From Neobacillus sp. FSL H8-0543 (GTDB lineage Bacteria > Bacillota > Bacilli > Bacillales > Cytobacillaceae): DNA of 64,000 nucleotides. Location of the stretch: positions 2,420,501-2,484,500 of the forward strand of contig NZ_CP151943.1 of the NCBI RefSeq assembly GCF_038592905.1, given 5' to 3'. A program made the position numbers and the translations under genes. The stretch's first letter is position 1. Each line of letters starts with the position of its first letter. Below are positions 52,593 to 63,216 of the stretch, piece by piece. The notes beneath the pieces were generated by a model. That model worked only from the letters and a program-made list of their open reading frames with translations. It did not search any database and was not told where the DNA came from.

Positions 52593-53471
52593 TTATTTAG
52601 GTTGTTCCGTTCCACTCGAGTACATAACAAGCTTTGGATATGGAATTTTGATTCCTTGCTCATCCAAATGATTTTTGATATCCTTCCGCAACATCCTTGC
52701 AACCCCGAAATGCTTCATTGGTAGCGTTTCAGCCACGACCCGCAAGACTACCTCCGTTGGTCCCATTGTTTGAATTCCTAATAGCTCTGGCGGCTTTTCT
52801 AAATCTTCATATTGATTGGGTAATAGTTCAAGGAGCTCTTGGATGGCCCTTTCTGCCTTGTCAACATCTTCACCATAAGCAATTGCAATATCAACCACAG
52901 CGACACTGTTATTTACTGAAAAATTGGATACTTGAGTAATGCTCCCGTTCGGTAAAATATGTACTTCACCCGTCCAGGTTTTTAGCTTTGTTGTTCTTAA
53001 GCCAATCGTCTCCACCGTACCTTCAAATGTTCCAATTCGCACATGGTCGCCAACAGAAAATTGATCCTCAAAAATGATAAAAAAGCCAGTAATAATATCT
53101 TTAACTAGGTTCTGCGCTCCAAAGCCAACTGCAAGTCCGACAATCCCTGCTCCTGCTATCAATCCTTTTACATCAATGTCAAAAACGGAAAGAATCATCA
53201 TAAAGGAAATAAAATAAACAACATAGGTAAGGATATTATCAAGAAGTCTTGCTAATGTCTCATCGCGGCGCTCTGAAGTCTTTATCAGATTTTGCGTGTG
53301 CGATCTTAATTTGAATACATTGCGGATAGCCACTTTTCCGATTCTAATTAAAATATTGGTAACGATAAGTATGGCAATGATTTTTAACGCCCCTTCACCA
53401 ATAGCCATCCATGTGTCTTCATTTTGAAGTTTATCGATATATCTTTGTATAATATTTTTTGCAGAACTCAT
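52593..53471 (-). CDS. Small-conductance mechanosensitive channel, MscS family
   Basis: A 292-residue MscS protein with TM helices at about 25-45, 70-95 and 97-125. The pore helix TM3 is GLIAGAGIVGLAVGFGAQNLVKDIITGFF, followed by the beta domain (FSVGDHVRIGTFEGTVETIGLRTTKLKTW). The GxxGxxxG pattern is intact. It opens under osmotic downshock to release solutes. ATG 53471 has AGAGGGG 8 nt upstream. Close to B. subtilis YkuT/YhdY-type members. Confidence 0.93.
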   Translation of the reverse strand: MSSAKNIIQRYIDKLQNEDTWMAIGEGALKIIAILIVTNILIRIGKVAIRNVFKLRSHTQNLIKTSERRDETLARLLDNILTYVVYFISFMMILSVFDIDVKGLIAGAGIVGLAVGFGAQNLVKDIITGFFIIFEDQFSVGDHVRIGTFEGTVETIGLRTTKLKTWTGEVHILPNGSITQVSNFSVNNSVAVVDIAIAYGEDVDKAERAIQELLELLPNQYEDLEKPPELLGIQTMGPTEVVLRVVAETLPMKHFGVARMLRKDIKNHLDEQGIKIPYPKLVMYSSGTEQPK

Positions 53472-53623
53472 TCTGAACACCCCTCTAAAAACTAACTATT
53501 CACATCTATTTTAACAATTATTCCTTGTACTATATAGTAGTGTGATTTCCCTGCTTTTTCAATTAGAATATCTTTCGCTCTGACGTGTATAGATTATCGA
53601 AATTTTCCGTATACTGTTAAAAA

Positions 53624-53666
53624 GAAAAGCGGAGGCACCGGAGCTAGACAAAAGTGCGGCTAATTG
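53624..53666. repeat. Possible remnant of a dispersed Bacillus repeat
   Basis: GAAAAGCGGAGGCACCGGAG followed by CTAGACAAAAGTGCGG. It resembles GGAGGCGCC-bearing repeats common in Bacillus intergenic regions (from memory). Directly upstream of yyaC. Confidence 0.35.
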
Positions 53667-53680
53667 AAGGAGTGGACTGA

Positions 53681-54298
53681 ATGAATCTAAGACCAAAACT
53701 CTTTGACAGGAAGACTAATACACGAATACTTCATGATGATTTTCAAGCGTCTGAGAATCTAGCTGAGGAACTTCTTTCATATACATCAAGCTTGTTAAGC
53801 CGTCCGATTGTTTTCGTTTGTATTGGTACTGATCGTTCCACTGGAGATTCATTAGGCCCGCTTGTTGGAACCTTGCTAGAAGAAAGGGAAATTAACTCCT
53901 TTCACGTGTATGGTACATTAGATGATCCGATACATGCAGTTAATCTTGAAGAAAAACTAATAGAAATTTACGCGAAACATAATGACCCATACTTAATTGG
54001 AATTGATGCCTGTTTAGGGAGACTAAAAAGTGTTGGGGTAATACAAGTCGGAAATGGACCTGTACGGCCAGGCGCAGGAGTAAATAAGGAACTACCTGCA
54101 GTAGGTAATATCCATATTACTGGTATTGTCAATGTAAGTGGATTCATGGAGTTTTTTGTATTACAAAATACCCGACTCAATTTAGTCATGAAAATGGCCA
54201 AAACAATTGCAAATGGTATTTATCAGGCAAGCCTCCTGCATCCTAATAAACGATGGCAAGAGCTAAACCAGGACAAAGAACATAAACATACAAATTAA
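53681..54298 (+). CDS. yyaC: Putative sporulation protein YyaC, spore-protease-like
   Basis: A 205-residue protein with the GPR/HybD peptidase-like fold: CIGTDRSTGDSLGPLVGTLLEE (about 47-68), GIDACLGRLKSVGVIQVGNGPVRPGAGV, and GNIHITGIVNVSGFME. It is part of the mother-cell/forespore sporulation regulon in B. subtilis, role unclear. AAGGAG precedes ATG. It is the only plus-strand gene of the right half, and it ends in a perfect terminator. Confidence 0.92.
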   Translation: MNLRPKLFDRKTNTRILHDDFQASENLAEELLSYTSSLLSRPIVFVCIGTDRSTGDSLGPLVGTLLEEREINSFHVYGTLDDPIHAVNLEEKLIEIYAKHNDPYLIGIDACLGRLKSVGVIQVGNGPVRPGAGVNKELPAVGNIHITGIVNVSGFMEFFVLQNTRLNLVMKMAKTIANGIYQASLLHPNKRWQELNQDKEHKHTN

Positions 54299-54328
54299 AA
54301 CAGAGCAATCGATTGCTCTGTTTTATTC
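54297..54328 (+). terminator. Terminator of yyaC
   Basis: AAAACAGAGCAATC and GATTGCTCTGTTTT (54297-54310, 54311-54324), a perfect 14-bp palindrome with no fixed loop, followed by ATT. Confidence 0.85.
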
Positions 54329-54351
54329 CATTAATTGTTAAAAACCTTTTT

Positions 54352-55053
54352 TTAGTAGAAGTAAAGAATTGTTACAATTATTCCTGTTACTAAAATACCA
54401 GGGAGGAGGTTGGCAACCTTTATCTTTATAATACCAAGCAGGTTTAAGCCAATCGCAAGAATCATCACTCCACCTGTAGCTGTCATTTCTGTGATAAATT
54501 GGTCCATCAGGATTTGAGGAACGAAACGATCAATCTGAGTTGCAAATAAAGCAATTAGCCCCTGATAGAGGAGAACTGGAACGGCTGAAAATAAAACACC
54601 AACCCCAAGAGTTGTTGTTAAAATGATCGATGTAAAACCATCAATGATTGATTTCGTATATAGTACCGAATGATCACCGCGAATTCCACTATCAAGCGCA
54701 CCGATAATCGCCATTGCCCCAATCACAAAGATGAGGGTAGCCGTTACGAACCCCTCGGAAAGACTTCCATTTCCATTCGAACCCATTTTCGTTTCAAGCC
54801 AACGTCCTAGCTGATTGAGCTTTTCGTCTAATTGCAGCCATTCCCCAAAGACTGCACCAATGACCAAGCTTAAAATAACAATTAGGAAATTCTCACTTTT
54901 CAATCCCATTTGCAGGCCGAGAACGAGAACCGATAATCCAATCGCATACATCACTGTCACTTTCATGCCTTCGGAAATCCGGCTGAGACGCGAACCAATC
55001 AGTGTACCAATAATAATTAATAAGCCATTTACAATCGTCCCTAATAAAAACAT
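54352..55053 (-). CDS. DUF554 family membrane protein
   Basis: A 233-residue protein with about six TM helices; MFLLGTIVNGLLIIIGTLIGSRLSRISEGMK opens it, and ATLIFVIGAMAIIGALDSGIRGDHSVLYTKSIIDGFTSIILTTTLGVGV is the family core. B. subtilis YdfK/YqgA-like. Transport role suggested only by its TM structure. It lies between yyaC and parB. Confidence 0.85.
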   Translation of the reverse strand: MFLLGTIVNGLLIIIGTLIGSRLSRISEGMKVTVMYAIGLSVLVLGLQMGLKSENFLIVILSLVIGAVFGEWLQLDEKLNQLGRWLETKMGSNGNGSLSEGFVTATLIFVIGAMAIIGALDSGIRGDHSVLYTKSIIDGFTSIILTTTLGVGVLFSAVPVLLYQGLIALFATQIDRFVPQILMDQFITEMTATGGVMILAIGLNLLGIIKIKVANLLPGILVTGIIVTILYFY

Positions 55054-55154
55054 TCTCTATCCACCATTCTTCGACTCTCGAAATTTTTAATACTATTAAA
55101 CTATCATGTTTCATTTTCACTATAAAGATATTTTTATGTCTATGCTAAACTTTT

Positions 55155-55194
55155 CTGTTGATTTCAGCTCCAGGCGCTTCGCTCCAATCAACAG
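55155..55194. repeat. Dispersed palindromic repeat, copy 4 (complete)
   Basis: CTGTTGATTTCAGCTCCAGG, CGCTTCGCTCC, AATCAACAG: an almost complete element of 40 bp with a 10-bp inverted repeat at its ends (TCTGTTGATT at 55154-55163 with AATCAACAGA at 55186-55195) and a GCTCCAGGCGCTTCGCTCC centre. It defines the consensus for copies at 8895, 10550 and 49029. Confidence 0.75.
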
Positions 55195-55246
55195 AGTTAT
55201 ATTGACTTTGTTTTAAAATACCATTTCCAAAAGAGACGGAAGGCAA

Positions 55247-55272
55247 AAAAAAAACCATCCCTTTGATGGTTT
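55247..55272 (-). terminator. Terminator of parB
   Basis: AAACCATC (55252-55259) pairs with GATGGTTT (55265-55272), followed on the minus strand by a long T run. The stem overlaps the stop codon of parB at 55271. Confidence 0.75.
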
Positions 55273-56128
55273 AAAGTGATTCTTCTTGACCAAGCATTTC
55301 TAAAATCCGTTCTAAATCCTCTTTTGAGAAAAACTCAATTTCAATTTTCCCCTTGTTTTTGGATTGTTTAATGTTCACCGTTGTTCCAAAACGCTCACGG
55401 AGGGAATGTTCACGTTCTTGTAAAAAGATATCCTTTTTCTTCTCCGACTTTTTTGTTTCACGTGGAACATTTTCGTTCATTTGTTGAATCAATTTTTCTA
55501 ACTGACGGACATTTAATGCTTCATTAATTACTTTATCAACCATTAAAGGCAGTTTGGCTTTTTGACGGAGACCTAATAATGCCCGACCATGTCCCATTGA
55601 AATTTTACCATTTGAAATTAACTCTTGGATTTTCACAGGAAGTGAGAGTAAGCGGATATGATTGGCTACATGTGGGCGGCTTTTTCCTAAACGTTTGGCT
55701 ACTTCCTCTTGTGTAAGCTTTAACTTTTCCATTAGTGTCTGGTAAGCTAGTCCCTCTTCAATCGGGTTTAAATCCTCTCTTTGGAGATTTTCCAATACTG
55801 CCAATTCCATCATTTGCTGCTCAGATAACTCTCTGACTACGGCAGGAATTGACTTTAGCCCTGCCTCTTTTGTTGCGCGGAAACGTCTTTCCCCCACCAC
55901 AATTTCATAGCCCTTAATACTTTTTCTAACAACGATTGGCTGCAGAATCCCATGCTCCAGGATTGACTCCTTTAATTCGTTGATGGACTCTTGTTCGAAG
56001 GTTTTCCGTGGCTGGTAGGGGTTGGGACGCAATTCTTTTATATTTATCTCTTGGACTGTCTCTTCCTTTGCAGCTTCGATATTATTAAAAAATGCGTTCA
56101 ATCCTTTCTTACCTAAACCTTTAGCCAT
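55271..56128 (-). CDS. parB: Chromosome partitioning protein Spo0J/ParB
   Basis: A 285-residue CTP-dependent partition clamp. It has the N-terminal CTP-binding motifs GERRFRATKEAGL (the R-box) and ENLQREDLNPIEEG, then the parS-binding HTH (TQEEVAKRLGKSRPHVANHIRLL) and the C-terminal dimerisation domain. A parS site (55454-55469) is inside the gene. It loads SMC at the origin and regulates initiation via Soj. It overlaps parA by 8 nt. Confidence 0.97.
   Translation of the reverse strand: MAKGLGKKGLNAFFNNIEAAKEETVQEINIKELRPNPYQPRKTFEQESINELKESILEHGILQPIVVRKSIKGYEIVVGERRFRATKEAGLKSIPAVVRELSEQQMMELAVLENLQREDLNPIEEGLAYQTLMEKLKLTQEEVAKRLGKSRPHVANHIRLLSLPVKIQELISNGKISMGHGRALLGLRQKAKLPLMVDKVINEALNVRQLEKLIQQMNENVPRETKKSEKKKDIFLQEREHSLRERFGTTVNIKQSKNKGKIEIEFFSKEDLERILEMLGQEESL
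55454..55469. promoter_or_regulatory. parS site within parB
   Basis: TGTTTCACGTGGAACA; its reverse complement TGTTCCACGTGAAACA fits the consensus TGTTNCACGTGAAACA exactly. A parS inside spo0J is also found in B. subtilis. Confidence 0.93.
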
Positions 56129-56882
56129 TAGAGACCACTTCCTTTGCTAAATCTAAATATACTTCTGCCCCACGAGATCTGGAATCATAGGTAATGATTG
56201 GTTCCCCATGGCTTGGAGCCTCACTTAGACGCACGTTTCTTGGAATAATGGTTTTGTAAACCTTGTCCTGAAAGTATTTTTTCACTTCTTCAATCACTTG
56301 AATGCCTAAGTTTGTCCGTGCATCAAGCATCGTTAATAAAACACCTTCTATTTTCAAGTCTTGATTTAAGTGTTTTTGAACGAGGCGTACCGTATTTAAC
56401 AATTGACTCAAACCCTCTAAGGCATAATACTCGCATTGGACGGGTATTAATACTGAGTCTGATGCTGTTAGGGCATTTAGAGTCAATAGGCCTAATGATG
56501 GAGGACAATCGATAATAATATAGTCAAACTGATCCTTAACTTCTCCAAGAGCGCGCTTTAAGCGAACCTCCCTAGAAATAGTTGGTACTAGTTCAATTTC
56601 CGCCCCCGCTAGTTGGATGGTAGCAGGAATTACATATAAATTTTCAACAGCTGTCGGTTTAATCACCACTTTTGCTTCTATATCATCTACCAAGACATCA
56701 TAAATGCACTGGTCTACATCGGCCTTTTCCACACCAAGCCCGCTCGTTGCATTTCCTTGGGGATCAATGTCTACTAATAGCACTTTTTTCCCTATGTATG
56801 CTAAGCAGGCACCCAGGTTGACAGAGGTCGTTGTTTTACCGACTCCGCCCTTTTGATTCGCGATTGCAATGGTTTTGCCCAC
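56121..56882 (-). CDS. parA: Chromosome partitioning ATPase Soj/ParA
   Basis: A 253-residue ParA ATPase with deviant Walker A NQKGGVGKTTTSVNLG (9-24), switch DIDPQGNATSGLG, DCPPSLG and a DNA-binding C terminus. It binds DNA as an ATP dimer and acts on DnaA in initiation control. The start is GTG 56882. Upstream region 56883-57132 holds no clear motif I can name. Confidence 0.97.
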   Translation of the reverse strand: MGKTIAIANQKGGVGKTTTSVNLGACLAYIGKKVLLVDIDPQGNATSGLGVEKADVDQCIYDVLVDDIEAKVVIKPTAVENLYVIPATIQLAGAEIELVPTISREVRLKRALGEVKDQFDYIIIDCPPSLGLLTLNALTASDSVLIPVQCEYYALEGLSQLLNTVRLVQKHLNQDLKIEGVLLTMLDARTNLGIQVIEEVKKYFQDKVYKTIIPRNVRLSEAPSHGEPIITYDSRSRGAEVYLDLAKEVVSNG

Positions 56883-57132
56883 GATGTCACCTACCCTAAT
56901 TATTTGTTTAGCGAAAGCTGCCTAGGTATGGCACTCCCGCTATCTTTTTTCAAATCTATCATCTAAAATTCTATCAGAATGAACAATTAAACTAGCTAAC
57001 TTTGCTAAAAATCCAAGTAAAGAAAATTTCCATGCTATCTATTTTATCATGAAACGGAACGATTGTTATTTTTTTTCTAAAAATTAAAGGGAATAGGTTT
57101 GGTTATTAGTTCCCTAATGTTTGATAAACATA

Positions 57133-57170
57133 AAAAATAAGAACCAAACGGTTAAGTTAGTTTGGTTCTT
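57133..57170 (-). terminator. Terminator of noc
   Basis: AAGAACCAAAC (57139-57149) pairs exactly with GTTTGGTTCTT (57160-57170), with A/T-rich tail giving U's on the minus strand. Confidence 0.85.
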
Positions 57171-57182
57171 TCTGAGTATTAT

Positions 57183-58055
57183 TTACTTTTTCTTTGGTAT
57201 TTTAATGGTAAATTGGTAGAATTCTTCAAATTCCTCTTCCTGGGCATCAAGATTAATTCCACTATCAGATACCATTGATAAAGATTGCCTGATTGTATTT
57301 ACAGCTATTCTCATATCTTTGCTGAAGGCTTTCCTTTTGGGCTTCGGTTTCTTATTCTTTTGCTCTAGTAAGCGAACGACTCTATCCTCTGTCTGCTTTA
57401 CATTTAAATTCTTCTCAATGATCTCTTCTAATAACATGACTTGTTTCTCAGGGTCCTTAAGAGGAATAAGCGAACGCGCATGGCGTTCAGTAATTACCTT
57501 ATTTAATAATGACTCCTGAATTTGTTGCGGCAGCTTTAGAAGTCTAAGCTTATTTGCTACGGTAGATTGCCCTTTACCAAGCCGCTGTGCAAGAGCCTCT
57601 TGTGTTAAATTATGAAGTTCCAGTAATTTCCCATAAGCGATTGCTTCTTCAATCGGCGATAACTCTTCACGCTGAAGATTCTCTATTAAGGCAACAGAAG
57701 CTGTTTCAGTATCTGAGTAACTTTTGATTATCGCTGGTGCCTCATCCCAGCCTAGCTTTTTCATAGCACGCCAGCGGCGCTCTCCAGCAATAATTTCATA
57801 GCTTCCTTCAAACTGTCTGACAACAATTGGCTGAATGATTCCATGAGTGTGAATGGTTCTTGACAATTCTTCTATTTTTGCATCGTCAAATACGGTTCGA
57901 GGCTGAAAACGGTTTGGAACAATACTATCAATCGGTATTTTTGTTATTTCATCATTTCTTTCTAATTCCGTTTCCATTTCTAACTCTTCTTCAAGTTCAA
58001 CCTTTTGATCTCCTTTTTCGCCGAGGCCAAAAAAGCGTGAAAACGAATTCTTCAT
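57183..58055 (-). CDS. noc: Nucleoid occlusion protein Noc
   Basis: A 290-residue ParB paralogue: membrane-targeting amphipathic N terminus [18 protein letters not shown]-binding [27 protein letters not shown], and the HTH ([23 protein letters not shown]). It binds NBS sites and blocks division over the nucleoid. ATG 58055 has AAAGGTGG upstream; the GTG codon 12 nt before is less likely. Separate from parAB by a terminator. Confidence 0.96.
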   Translation of the reverse strand: MKNSFSRFFGLGEKGDQKVELEEELEMETELERNDEITKIPIDSIVPNRFQPRTVFDDAKIEELSRTIHTHGIIQPIVVRQFEGSYEIIAGERRWRAMKKLGWDEAPAIIKSYSDTETASVALIENLQREELSPIEEAIAYGKLLELHNLTQEALAQRLGKGQSTVANKLRLLKLPQQIQESLLNKVITERHARSLIPLKDPEKQVMLLEEIIEKNLNVKQTEDRVVRLLEQKNKKPKPKRKAFSKDMRIAVNTIRQSLSMVSDSGINLDAQEEEFEEFYQFTIKIPKKK

Positions 58056-58192
58056 CCCCAACACCACCTTTACGAAACTCCCTATTACTTATTCGCTATC
58101 TGAATAATATCTTCCTGCTAAACCATTAATAATAAACAAATTATCTTACCTATCAAAATCCTCAACGTTATGATAATTTCCCTAGAAATTAC

Positions 58193-58909
58193 CTACTCTA
58201 TTGGTGATTTCCCCGGAGTACCCGGTTTACGGGGATATTTTTTTGGTGTTTGCTTTTCCTTCTTAATCACTAAAATATTTCGTTCGCTTTCTTCCATTGG
58301 TAAGGAAAACGTATACTTCTCCTCTAATTTTCCTCCAAGAGTCGTAATTGCCTTTTTACCAACTGCTAATTCTTCATTTGCATGTGCTGCCTTCATTGCA
58401 ATAAAATGGCCACCTACTTTTACGAGCGGTAAGCATAGCTCACTCAAGACAGACATCCTGGCAACGGCTCTGGCCGTGACGATATCATAGGTCTCTCGAT
58501 GCTTCGGGTTTACCCCAAACGTCTCCGCTCGGTCATGGATAAAATGGACGTTTTCTAAGTTTAAGACATTTGCAAGATGATTTAAAAAAGATATACGCTT
58601 ATTTAATGAGTCAACTATTGTTACTTCCAATTGAGGGAAAACTATTTTTAACGGAATACTTGGAAACCCCGCACCTGCTCCGACATCACATATACTTACA
58701 GGCTTTGTGAAGTCAAAATGAAAAGCAGCAGAAATAGAATCATAAAAGTGTTTTAAATAAACCTCAGCTTTATCAGTTATCGCTGTTAAGTTCATCTTTT
58801 CATTCCACTCGACCAAGGTTTGATAGTATGTTTCAAATTGTTCCAGCTGTTCAACGGTAAGGGTGATTCCCTGTACAAGCAGCAGTCCCTTGAATTGTTC
58901 AATGTTCAT
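58193..58909 (-). CDS. rsmG: 16S rRNA (guanine527-N7)-methyltransferase RsmG
   Basis: A 238-residue Rossmann methyltransferase: [24 protein letters not shown] motif [16 protein letters not shown] and [12 protein letters not shown]. It methylates G527 of 16S rRNA; loss gives low-level streptomycin resistance. ATG 58909 has GAGGAAG upstream; the 45-codon longer frame overlaps mnmG and is rejected. Confidence 0.96.
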   Translation of the reverse strand: MNIEQFKGLLLVQGITLTVEQLEQFETYYQTLVEWNEKMNLTAITDKAEVYLKHFYDSISAAFHFDFTKPVSICDVGAGAGFPSIPLKIVFPQLEVTIVDSLNKRISFLNHLANVLNLENVHFIHDRAETFGVNPKHRETYDIVTARAVARMSVLSELCLPLVKVGGHFIAMKAAHANEELAVGKKAITTLGGKLEEKYTFSLPMEESERNILVIKKEKQTPKKYPRKPGTPGKSPIE

Positions 58910-58943
58910 CGGCAAAACTTCCTCACTGATTTTCTTTAGCAAC

Positions 58944-60833
58944 TTATTCAGCTGATACTCTGGCAATCTTACCCTGTTCCAGATACACAAGAAGAATGGA
59001 AACATCCGCTGGATTGACGCCGGAAACACGGGATGCTTGGGCAATCGATAATGGTTTGATTAGCTTCAAGCGCTGCCTGGCTTCTGTAGCTAACCCTGAA
59101 ACCTTGTCATAATCAATATTATCAGGGATTTTTTTATTCTCCATTTTCTTTAGACGTTCTACCTGCTGCAGGGACTTCTCAATATAACCCTCATATTTAA
59201 CCTGAATTTCAATCTGTTCTTTTACATCTGGATCTAATTCCACTTCACTTGGTAAGATGCGTTCTAGTAATTCATAATTCATTTCCGTTCTCTTTAATAA
59301 ATCAGCTGCACGAATACCGTCTTTTAGTTCGCTCCCGCCAATGCTCTGAATAAGCTCTTGAACTTCTTTCGCAGGCTTTATAAAGGTGGATTGAAGTCTA
59401 GCCTTTTCTTTTTCAACGGCTTCTTTCTTTGCTAAAAATTTTTCATAACGCCCTTCTTTAATTAAACCAATTTGATGTCCAATTTCAGTTAAGCGCAAAT
59501 CAGCATTATCATGACGTAAAAGAAGGCGGTATTCGGCTCTTGAGGTTAACAAGCGATATGGTTCGCTTGTTCCCTTTGTTATTAAATCATCAATAAGTAC
59601 ACCGATATAGGCATCGGACCGACTCAGAACTAGCGGATCCTTACCCATTATATTTAAAGCAGCATTAATTCCAGCCATTAAACCTTGAGCCGCTGCTTCT
59701 TCATAACCAGAAGTCCCATTAATTTGCCCAGCAGTAAATAAGTTTTTGACAATCTTTGTTTCAAGTGTTAACCAAAGCTGCGTTGGAATGATTACATCAT
59801 ATTCAATCGCATAACCAGGCCTCATCATTTGGGCATTTTCTAACCCTTCAACTGAATTGATTAATTTTTGCTGGATCTCTTCTGGTAAGCTTGTTGATAG
59901 CCCCTGAATATATACTTCTTGAGTATTCCTTCCTTCTGGTTCAAGGAATATTTGATGGCGTGGTTTGTCATTGAAGCGAACCACCTTATCCTCAATCGAT
60001 GGGCAATAGCGCGCACCAGTTCCTTTAACCATCCCAGAATACATCGGCGAACGGTGAAGATTCTCATCAATTAGCTGATGTGTCTTTTCATTGGTATACG
60101 TAAGCCAGCATGGAAGCTGGTCAGTAATAAACTTGGTCGTTTCATAAGAAAAAGCCCTCGGTTCCATATCTCCTGGCTGAATCTCCGTTTTACTATAATC
60201 AATTGAATGACTGTTTACTCTTGGTGGTGTCCCCGTTTTAAAGCGCACTAACTCAAAACCAAGCTCTTCAAGCTGTTCAGACAATCGAATCGAAGGCATT
60301 TGATTATTTGGTCCGCTTGAATATTTCAATTCACCCAAAATCACTTCACCCCGCAGGAAAGTGCCCGTGGTGATCACGACTGCTTTTGCCCGAAAAATGG
60401 CACCGGTTTTCGTAATTACTCCCTTACAAATACCATCCTCAACAATTAATTCCTCAACCATACCCTGGAGTAAAGTTAGATTCGGTTCCCTCTCAAGTGT
60501 ATATTTCATTTCATGCTGATAGGCAAACTTATCAGACTGTGCCCTGAGTGCACGAACAGCTGGACCCTTTCCGGTGTTCAGCATCCTCATTTGGATATAG
60601 GTTTTATCAACATTCTTAGCCATTTCACCACCAAGTGCGTCAATCTCACGCACAACAATCCCTTTCGCCGGACCGCCGACAGATGGATTACATGGCATAA
60701 AGGCAACCATATCCAAGTTTATGGTAATCATTAATGTTTTTGCGCCAATGCGGGCCGCCGCGAGGCCTGCTTCACAACCTGCATGACCTGCACCGATGAC
60801 AATGACGTCGAAATTACCTGCTTCGTATTGCAT
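58944..60833 (-). CDS. mnmG: tRNA U34 modification enzyme MnmG (GidA)
   Basis: A 629-residue FAD enzyme: dinucleotide-binding [27 protein letters not shown], and the C-terminal MnmE-binding helical domain ([17 protein letters not shown]). With MnmE it makes the cmnm5 side chain at tRNA wobble U34. ATG 60833 has GGAGGTAAGTG directly upstream. Runs in the conserved jag-mnmE-mnmG-rsmG order. Confidence 0.97.
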   Translation of the reverse strand: MQYEAGNFDVIVIGAGHAGCEAGLAAARIGAKTLMITINLDMVAFMPCNPSVGGPAKGIVVREIDALGGEMAKNVDKTYIQMRMLNTGKGPAVRALRAQSDKFAYQHEMKYTLEREPNLTLLQGMVEELIVEDGICKGVITKTGAIFRAKAVVITTGTFLRGEVILGELKYSSGPNNQMPSIRLSEQLEELGFELVRFKTGTPPRVNSHSIDYSKTEIQPGDMEPRAFSYETTKFITDQLPCWLTYTNEKTHQLIDENLHRSPMYSGMVKGTGARYCPSIEDKVVRFNDKPRHQIFLEPEGRNTQEVYIQGLSTSLPEEIQQKLINSVEGLENAQMMRPGYAIEYDVIIPTQLWLTLETKIVKNLFTAGQINGTSGYEEAAAQGLMAGINAALNIMGKDPLVLSRSDAYIGVLIDDLITKGTSEPYRLLTSRAEYRLLLRHDNADLRLTEIGHQIGLIKEGRYEKFLAKKEAVEKEKARLQSTFIKPAKEVQELIQSIGGSELKDGIRAADLLKRTEMNYELLERILPSEVELDPDVKEQIEIQVKYEGYIEKSLQQVERLKKMENKKIPDNIDYDKVSGLATEARQRLKLIKPLSIAQASRVSGVNPADVSILLVYLEQGKIARVSAE

Positions 60834-60884
60834 CACTTACCTCCAATTCTAAATACCCTTACTTTTTCTATACTATTTAACGCC

Positions 60885-62270
60885 CTATTTTCCTAAACAA
60901 AATTGTGAGAATAGCTGATCGATGAGACTTTCATGAACACTCTCACCAATAATTTCACCAAGCAATTCCCATGCACGCGTTAAGTCTATTTGTACGATAT
61001 CAATCGGCGTCCCGTTTTCAACATTTTCCAGTGCTTCCTCAATTGTGTTTAGGCTTTGGCCTAGCAAGGCAATATGGCGACTATTCGATACATACGTTAA
61101 ATCACCCGTTTCGATCGTACCTGAGAAGAATAGGGAAGCAATTGCTTCTTCAAGCTCTTCTACACCACGGTCTTCAAGTAGAGAGGTGGTAACTAATTTA
61201 TGATTAGCTGCCAATTTTTTTACCTGTTCTAAATTAATTTGCTGCTGGAGGTCCGTTTTATTAACAATGACGATGACATCCATTCCCTTTACAACTTCAA
61301 AAAGTTTTTCATCCTCTTGTGTTAATTGTTCCGCATAATTCAATACTAATAAAATTAAATCAGCTTCATTTAACACCTGCCGCGACCTTTCTACACCGAT
61401 TCGTTCAACAATATCTTCTGTTTCACGAATACCAGCGGTGTCTAACAATCGGAGTGGTACCCCTCGAACATTGACATATTCCTCGATAACATCACGGGTA
61501 GTCCCTGGAATATCCGTGACAATTGCTTTATTTTCATGAACAAGGCTGTTAAGTAACGAAGATTTGCCGACATTTGGACGGCCAACGATCGCTGTAGAAA
61601 GACCTTCACGCAAAATCTTTCCTTGCTGAGAGGTTTGTAACAGCTTTTTGATTTCCTCCCGAATATAAAGAGCCTTTTCTGTCAGCATTTTATGTGTCAT
61701 TTCTTCGACATCGTCATATTCTGGATAATCTATATTCACTTCGACATGGGCCAAAATCTCTAATATTTCCTGACGTAAGCCACGAATAAGTTTTGATAAG
61801 CGGCCTTCCATTTGTCCAAGTGCTACATTCATTGCACGGTCTGTTTTTGCTCTAATTAAATCCATTACCGCCTCTGCTTGCGATAAATCTATCCTTCCAT
61901 TTAAAAAGGCACGTTTCGTAAATTCCCCCGGCTCGGCTAATCTGGCGCCAAAGGAGAGAACATGCTGCAAAACTCGATTGACTGACACAATTCCACCGTG
62001 ACAGTTGATTTCGACAACATCTTCTTTCGTAAAAGTCTTCGGACCCTTCATTACTGACACCATTACCTCTTCAATTACCTCTTCTGTCTTTGGATCGAGC
62101 AAATGCCCATAGTGTATCGTATGGGTTGCTACTTCCATTAGCCTTTTACCGCTAATGCTTCGAAAGATTCGGTCGGCAATTTTAATGGAATCATCGCCGC
62201 TTAATCGTACAATCGCAATCGCTCCCTCACCCATCGGCGTCGATATGGCAGCTATCGTATCAAATTCCAT
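60885..62270 (-). CDS. mnmE: tRNA modification GTPase MnmE
   Basis: A 461-residue GTPase: N-terminal folate-binding domain ([25 protein letters not shown]), helical domain, G domain with [23 protein letters not shown] and NKTDL, and C-terminal FCLGK whose Cys is conserved. Partner of MnmG. Start ATG 62270 or GTG three codons earlier; the ribosome binding site does not decide. Confidence 0.97.
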   Translation of the reverse strand: MEFDTIAAISTPMGEGAIAIVRLSGDDSIKIADRIFRSISGKRLMEVATHTIHYGHLLDPKTEEVIEEVMVSVMKGPKTFTKEDVVEINCHGGIVSVNRVLQHVLSFGARLAEPGEFTKRAFLNGRIDLSQAEAVMDLIRAKTDRAMNVALGQMEGRLSKLIRGLRQEILEILAHVEVNIDYPEYDDVEEMTHKMLTEKALYIREEIKKLLQTSQQGKILREGLSTAIVGRPNVGKSSLLNSLVHENKAIVTDIPGTTRDVIEEYVNVRGVPLRLLDTAGIRETEDIVERIGVERSRQVLNEADLILLVLNYAEQLTQEDEKLFEVVKGMDVIVIVNKTDLQQQINLEQVKKLAANHKLVTTSLLEDRGVEELEEAIASLFFSGTIETGDLTYVSNSRHIALLGQSLNTIEEALENVENGTPIDIVQIDLTRAWELLGEIIGESVHESLIDQLFSQFCLGK

Positions 62271-62379
62271 CACCTTCACCCACTCTTTAAAAAATTGATC
62301 TATTTAAAAATCGTAATATGTTTTTGCTCCAAATTATTAGAATACCACATGATTTTGTTCGTGAAAAATCATTTGTTAC

Positions 62380-62435
62380 TTATCCACATATAATTAATGT
62401 CCACGTATTATTTTAACTTATCCACATGTGAATAA
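62380..62435. promoter_or_regulatory. DnaA-box cluster between mnmE and jag
   Basis: TTATCCACA at 62380-62388 and 62418-62426 on the plus strand, and TTATTCACA on the minus strand at 62427-62435. All three are exact matches to TTATNCACA. The gap 62280-62571 is otherwise A/T rich with no gene. Confidence 0.7.
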
Positions 62436-62518
62436 CAATAAAACAAACGAATTCAAATAATTGTTATAAATAATGTTGTTCTTGTTGATTGGATCATTCA
62501 ACATTAAAATTTATAATG

Positions 62519-62550
62519 GCAAAAAAAACACCCAACTATTTAAGTTGGAT
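62519..62550 (-). terminator. Terminator of yidC-jag
   Basis: CATCCAAC pairs with GTTGGGTG on the minus strand around a 7-nt loop, followed by a run of about eight T. It lies just after the jag stop. Confidence 0.75.
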
Positions 62551-62571
62551 GCCTTTGGAGTTTTTTCTATT

Positions 62572-63216
62572 CTATTTTCTAGCGCCAGCTGCGACTGGCT
62601 TTCCTGGGGAAATGACGATATAGCGATGCGGGTCAGATCCGTCAGAAAAGGTTTTTACTCGCTTATTATCAGATAAAGCAGTATGAATAACTTTACGCTC
62701 ATATGATGGCATGGGTTCTAGTGCAACATCTTTCCCAGATTTTAATGCCTTTTGGGCTAGACGATGTGCTAGTTGAATCAGTGTTTCATTTCTCCGATTT
62801 CGGTAATCTTCAGCATCTAAAATAACCGTTAAGTATTGATTAGAAAATCGATTTAATACTAATTGGGTTAAATATTGAAGTGAATTTAATGTCTGGCCTC
62901 TTTTTCCAATTAATAATGCAATTTTTTCTCCAGTCATAACGAAAAGAACTTGTTTGCCATCTCGTTTGATTTCTATTTCAACTGGTGCACCCATTTTTTC
63001 AGTAACTTGGATGAGGAATTTTTTTGCCTCTTCAATCGGATCAATAATTACTGAAACCTTTACGATTGCTGGACGAGAACCAAATATCCCGAATAACCCT
63101 TTTTTGCCTTCATCAATAATCGATACATCTGTGCGGTCTTCTGTTGTCTTTAATTGAGCTAAAGCTGATTTTACTGCTTCTTCGACAGTTTGTCCTGTAG
63201 CAGTTACTTGTTTCAC
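62572..63216 (-). CDS. jag: RNA-binding protein Jag/KhpB
   Basis: A 214-residue protein with N-terminal Jag domain ([19 protein letters not shown]), KH domain ([24 protein letters not shown]) and R3H domain ([16 protein letters not shown]). It binds RNA and, with KhpA, affects cell elongation in relatives. It overlaps the yidC stop by 4 nt, translationally coupled. Confidence 0.96.
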   Translation of the reverse strand: MKQVTATGQTVEEAVKSALAQLKTTEDRTDVSIIDEGKKGLFGIFGSRPAIVKVSVIIDPIEEAKKFLIQVTEKMGAPVEIEIKRDGKQVLFVMTGEKIALLIGKRGQTLNSLQYLTQLVLNRFSNQYLTVILDAEDYRNRRNETLIQLAHRLAQKALKSGKDVALEPMPSYERKVIHTALSDNKRVKTFSDGSDPHRYIVISPGKPVAAGARK

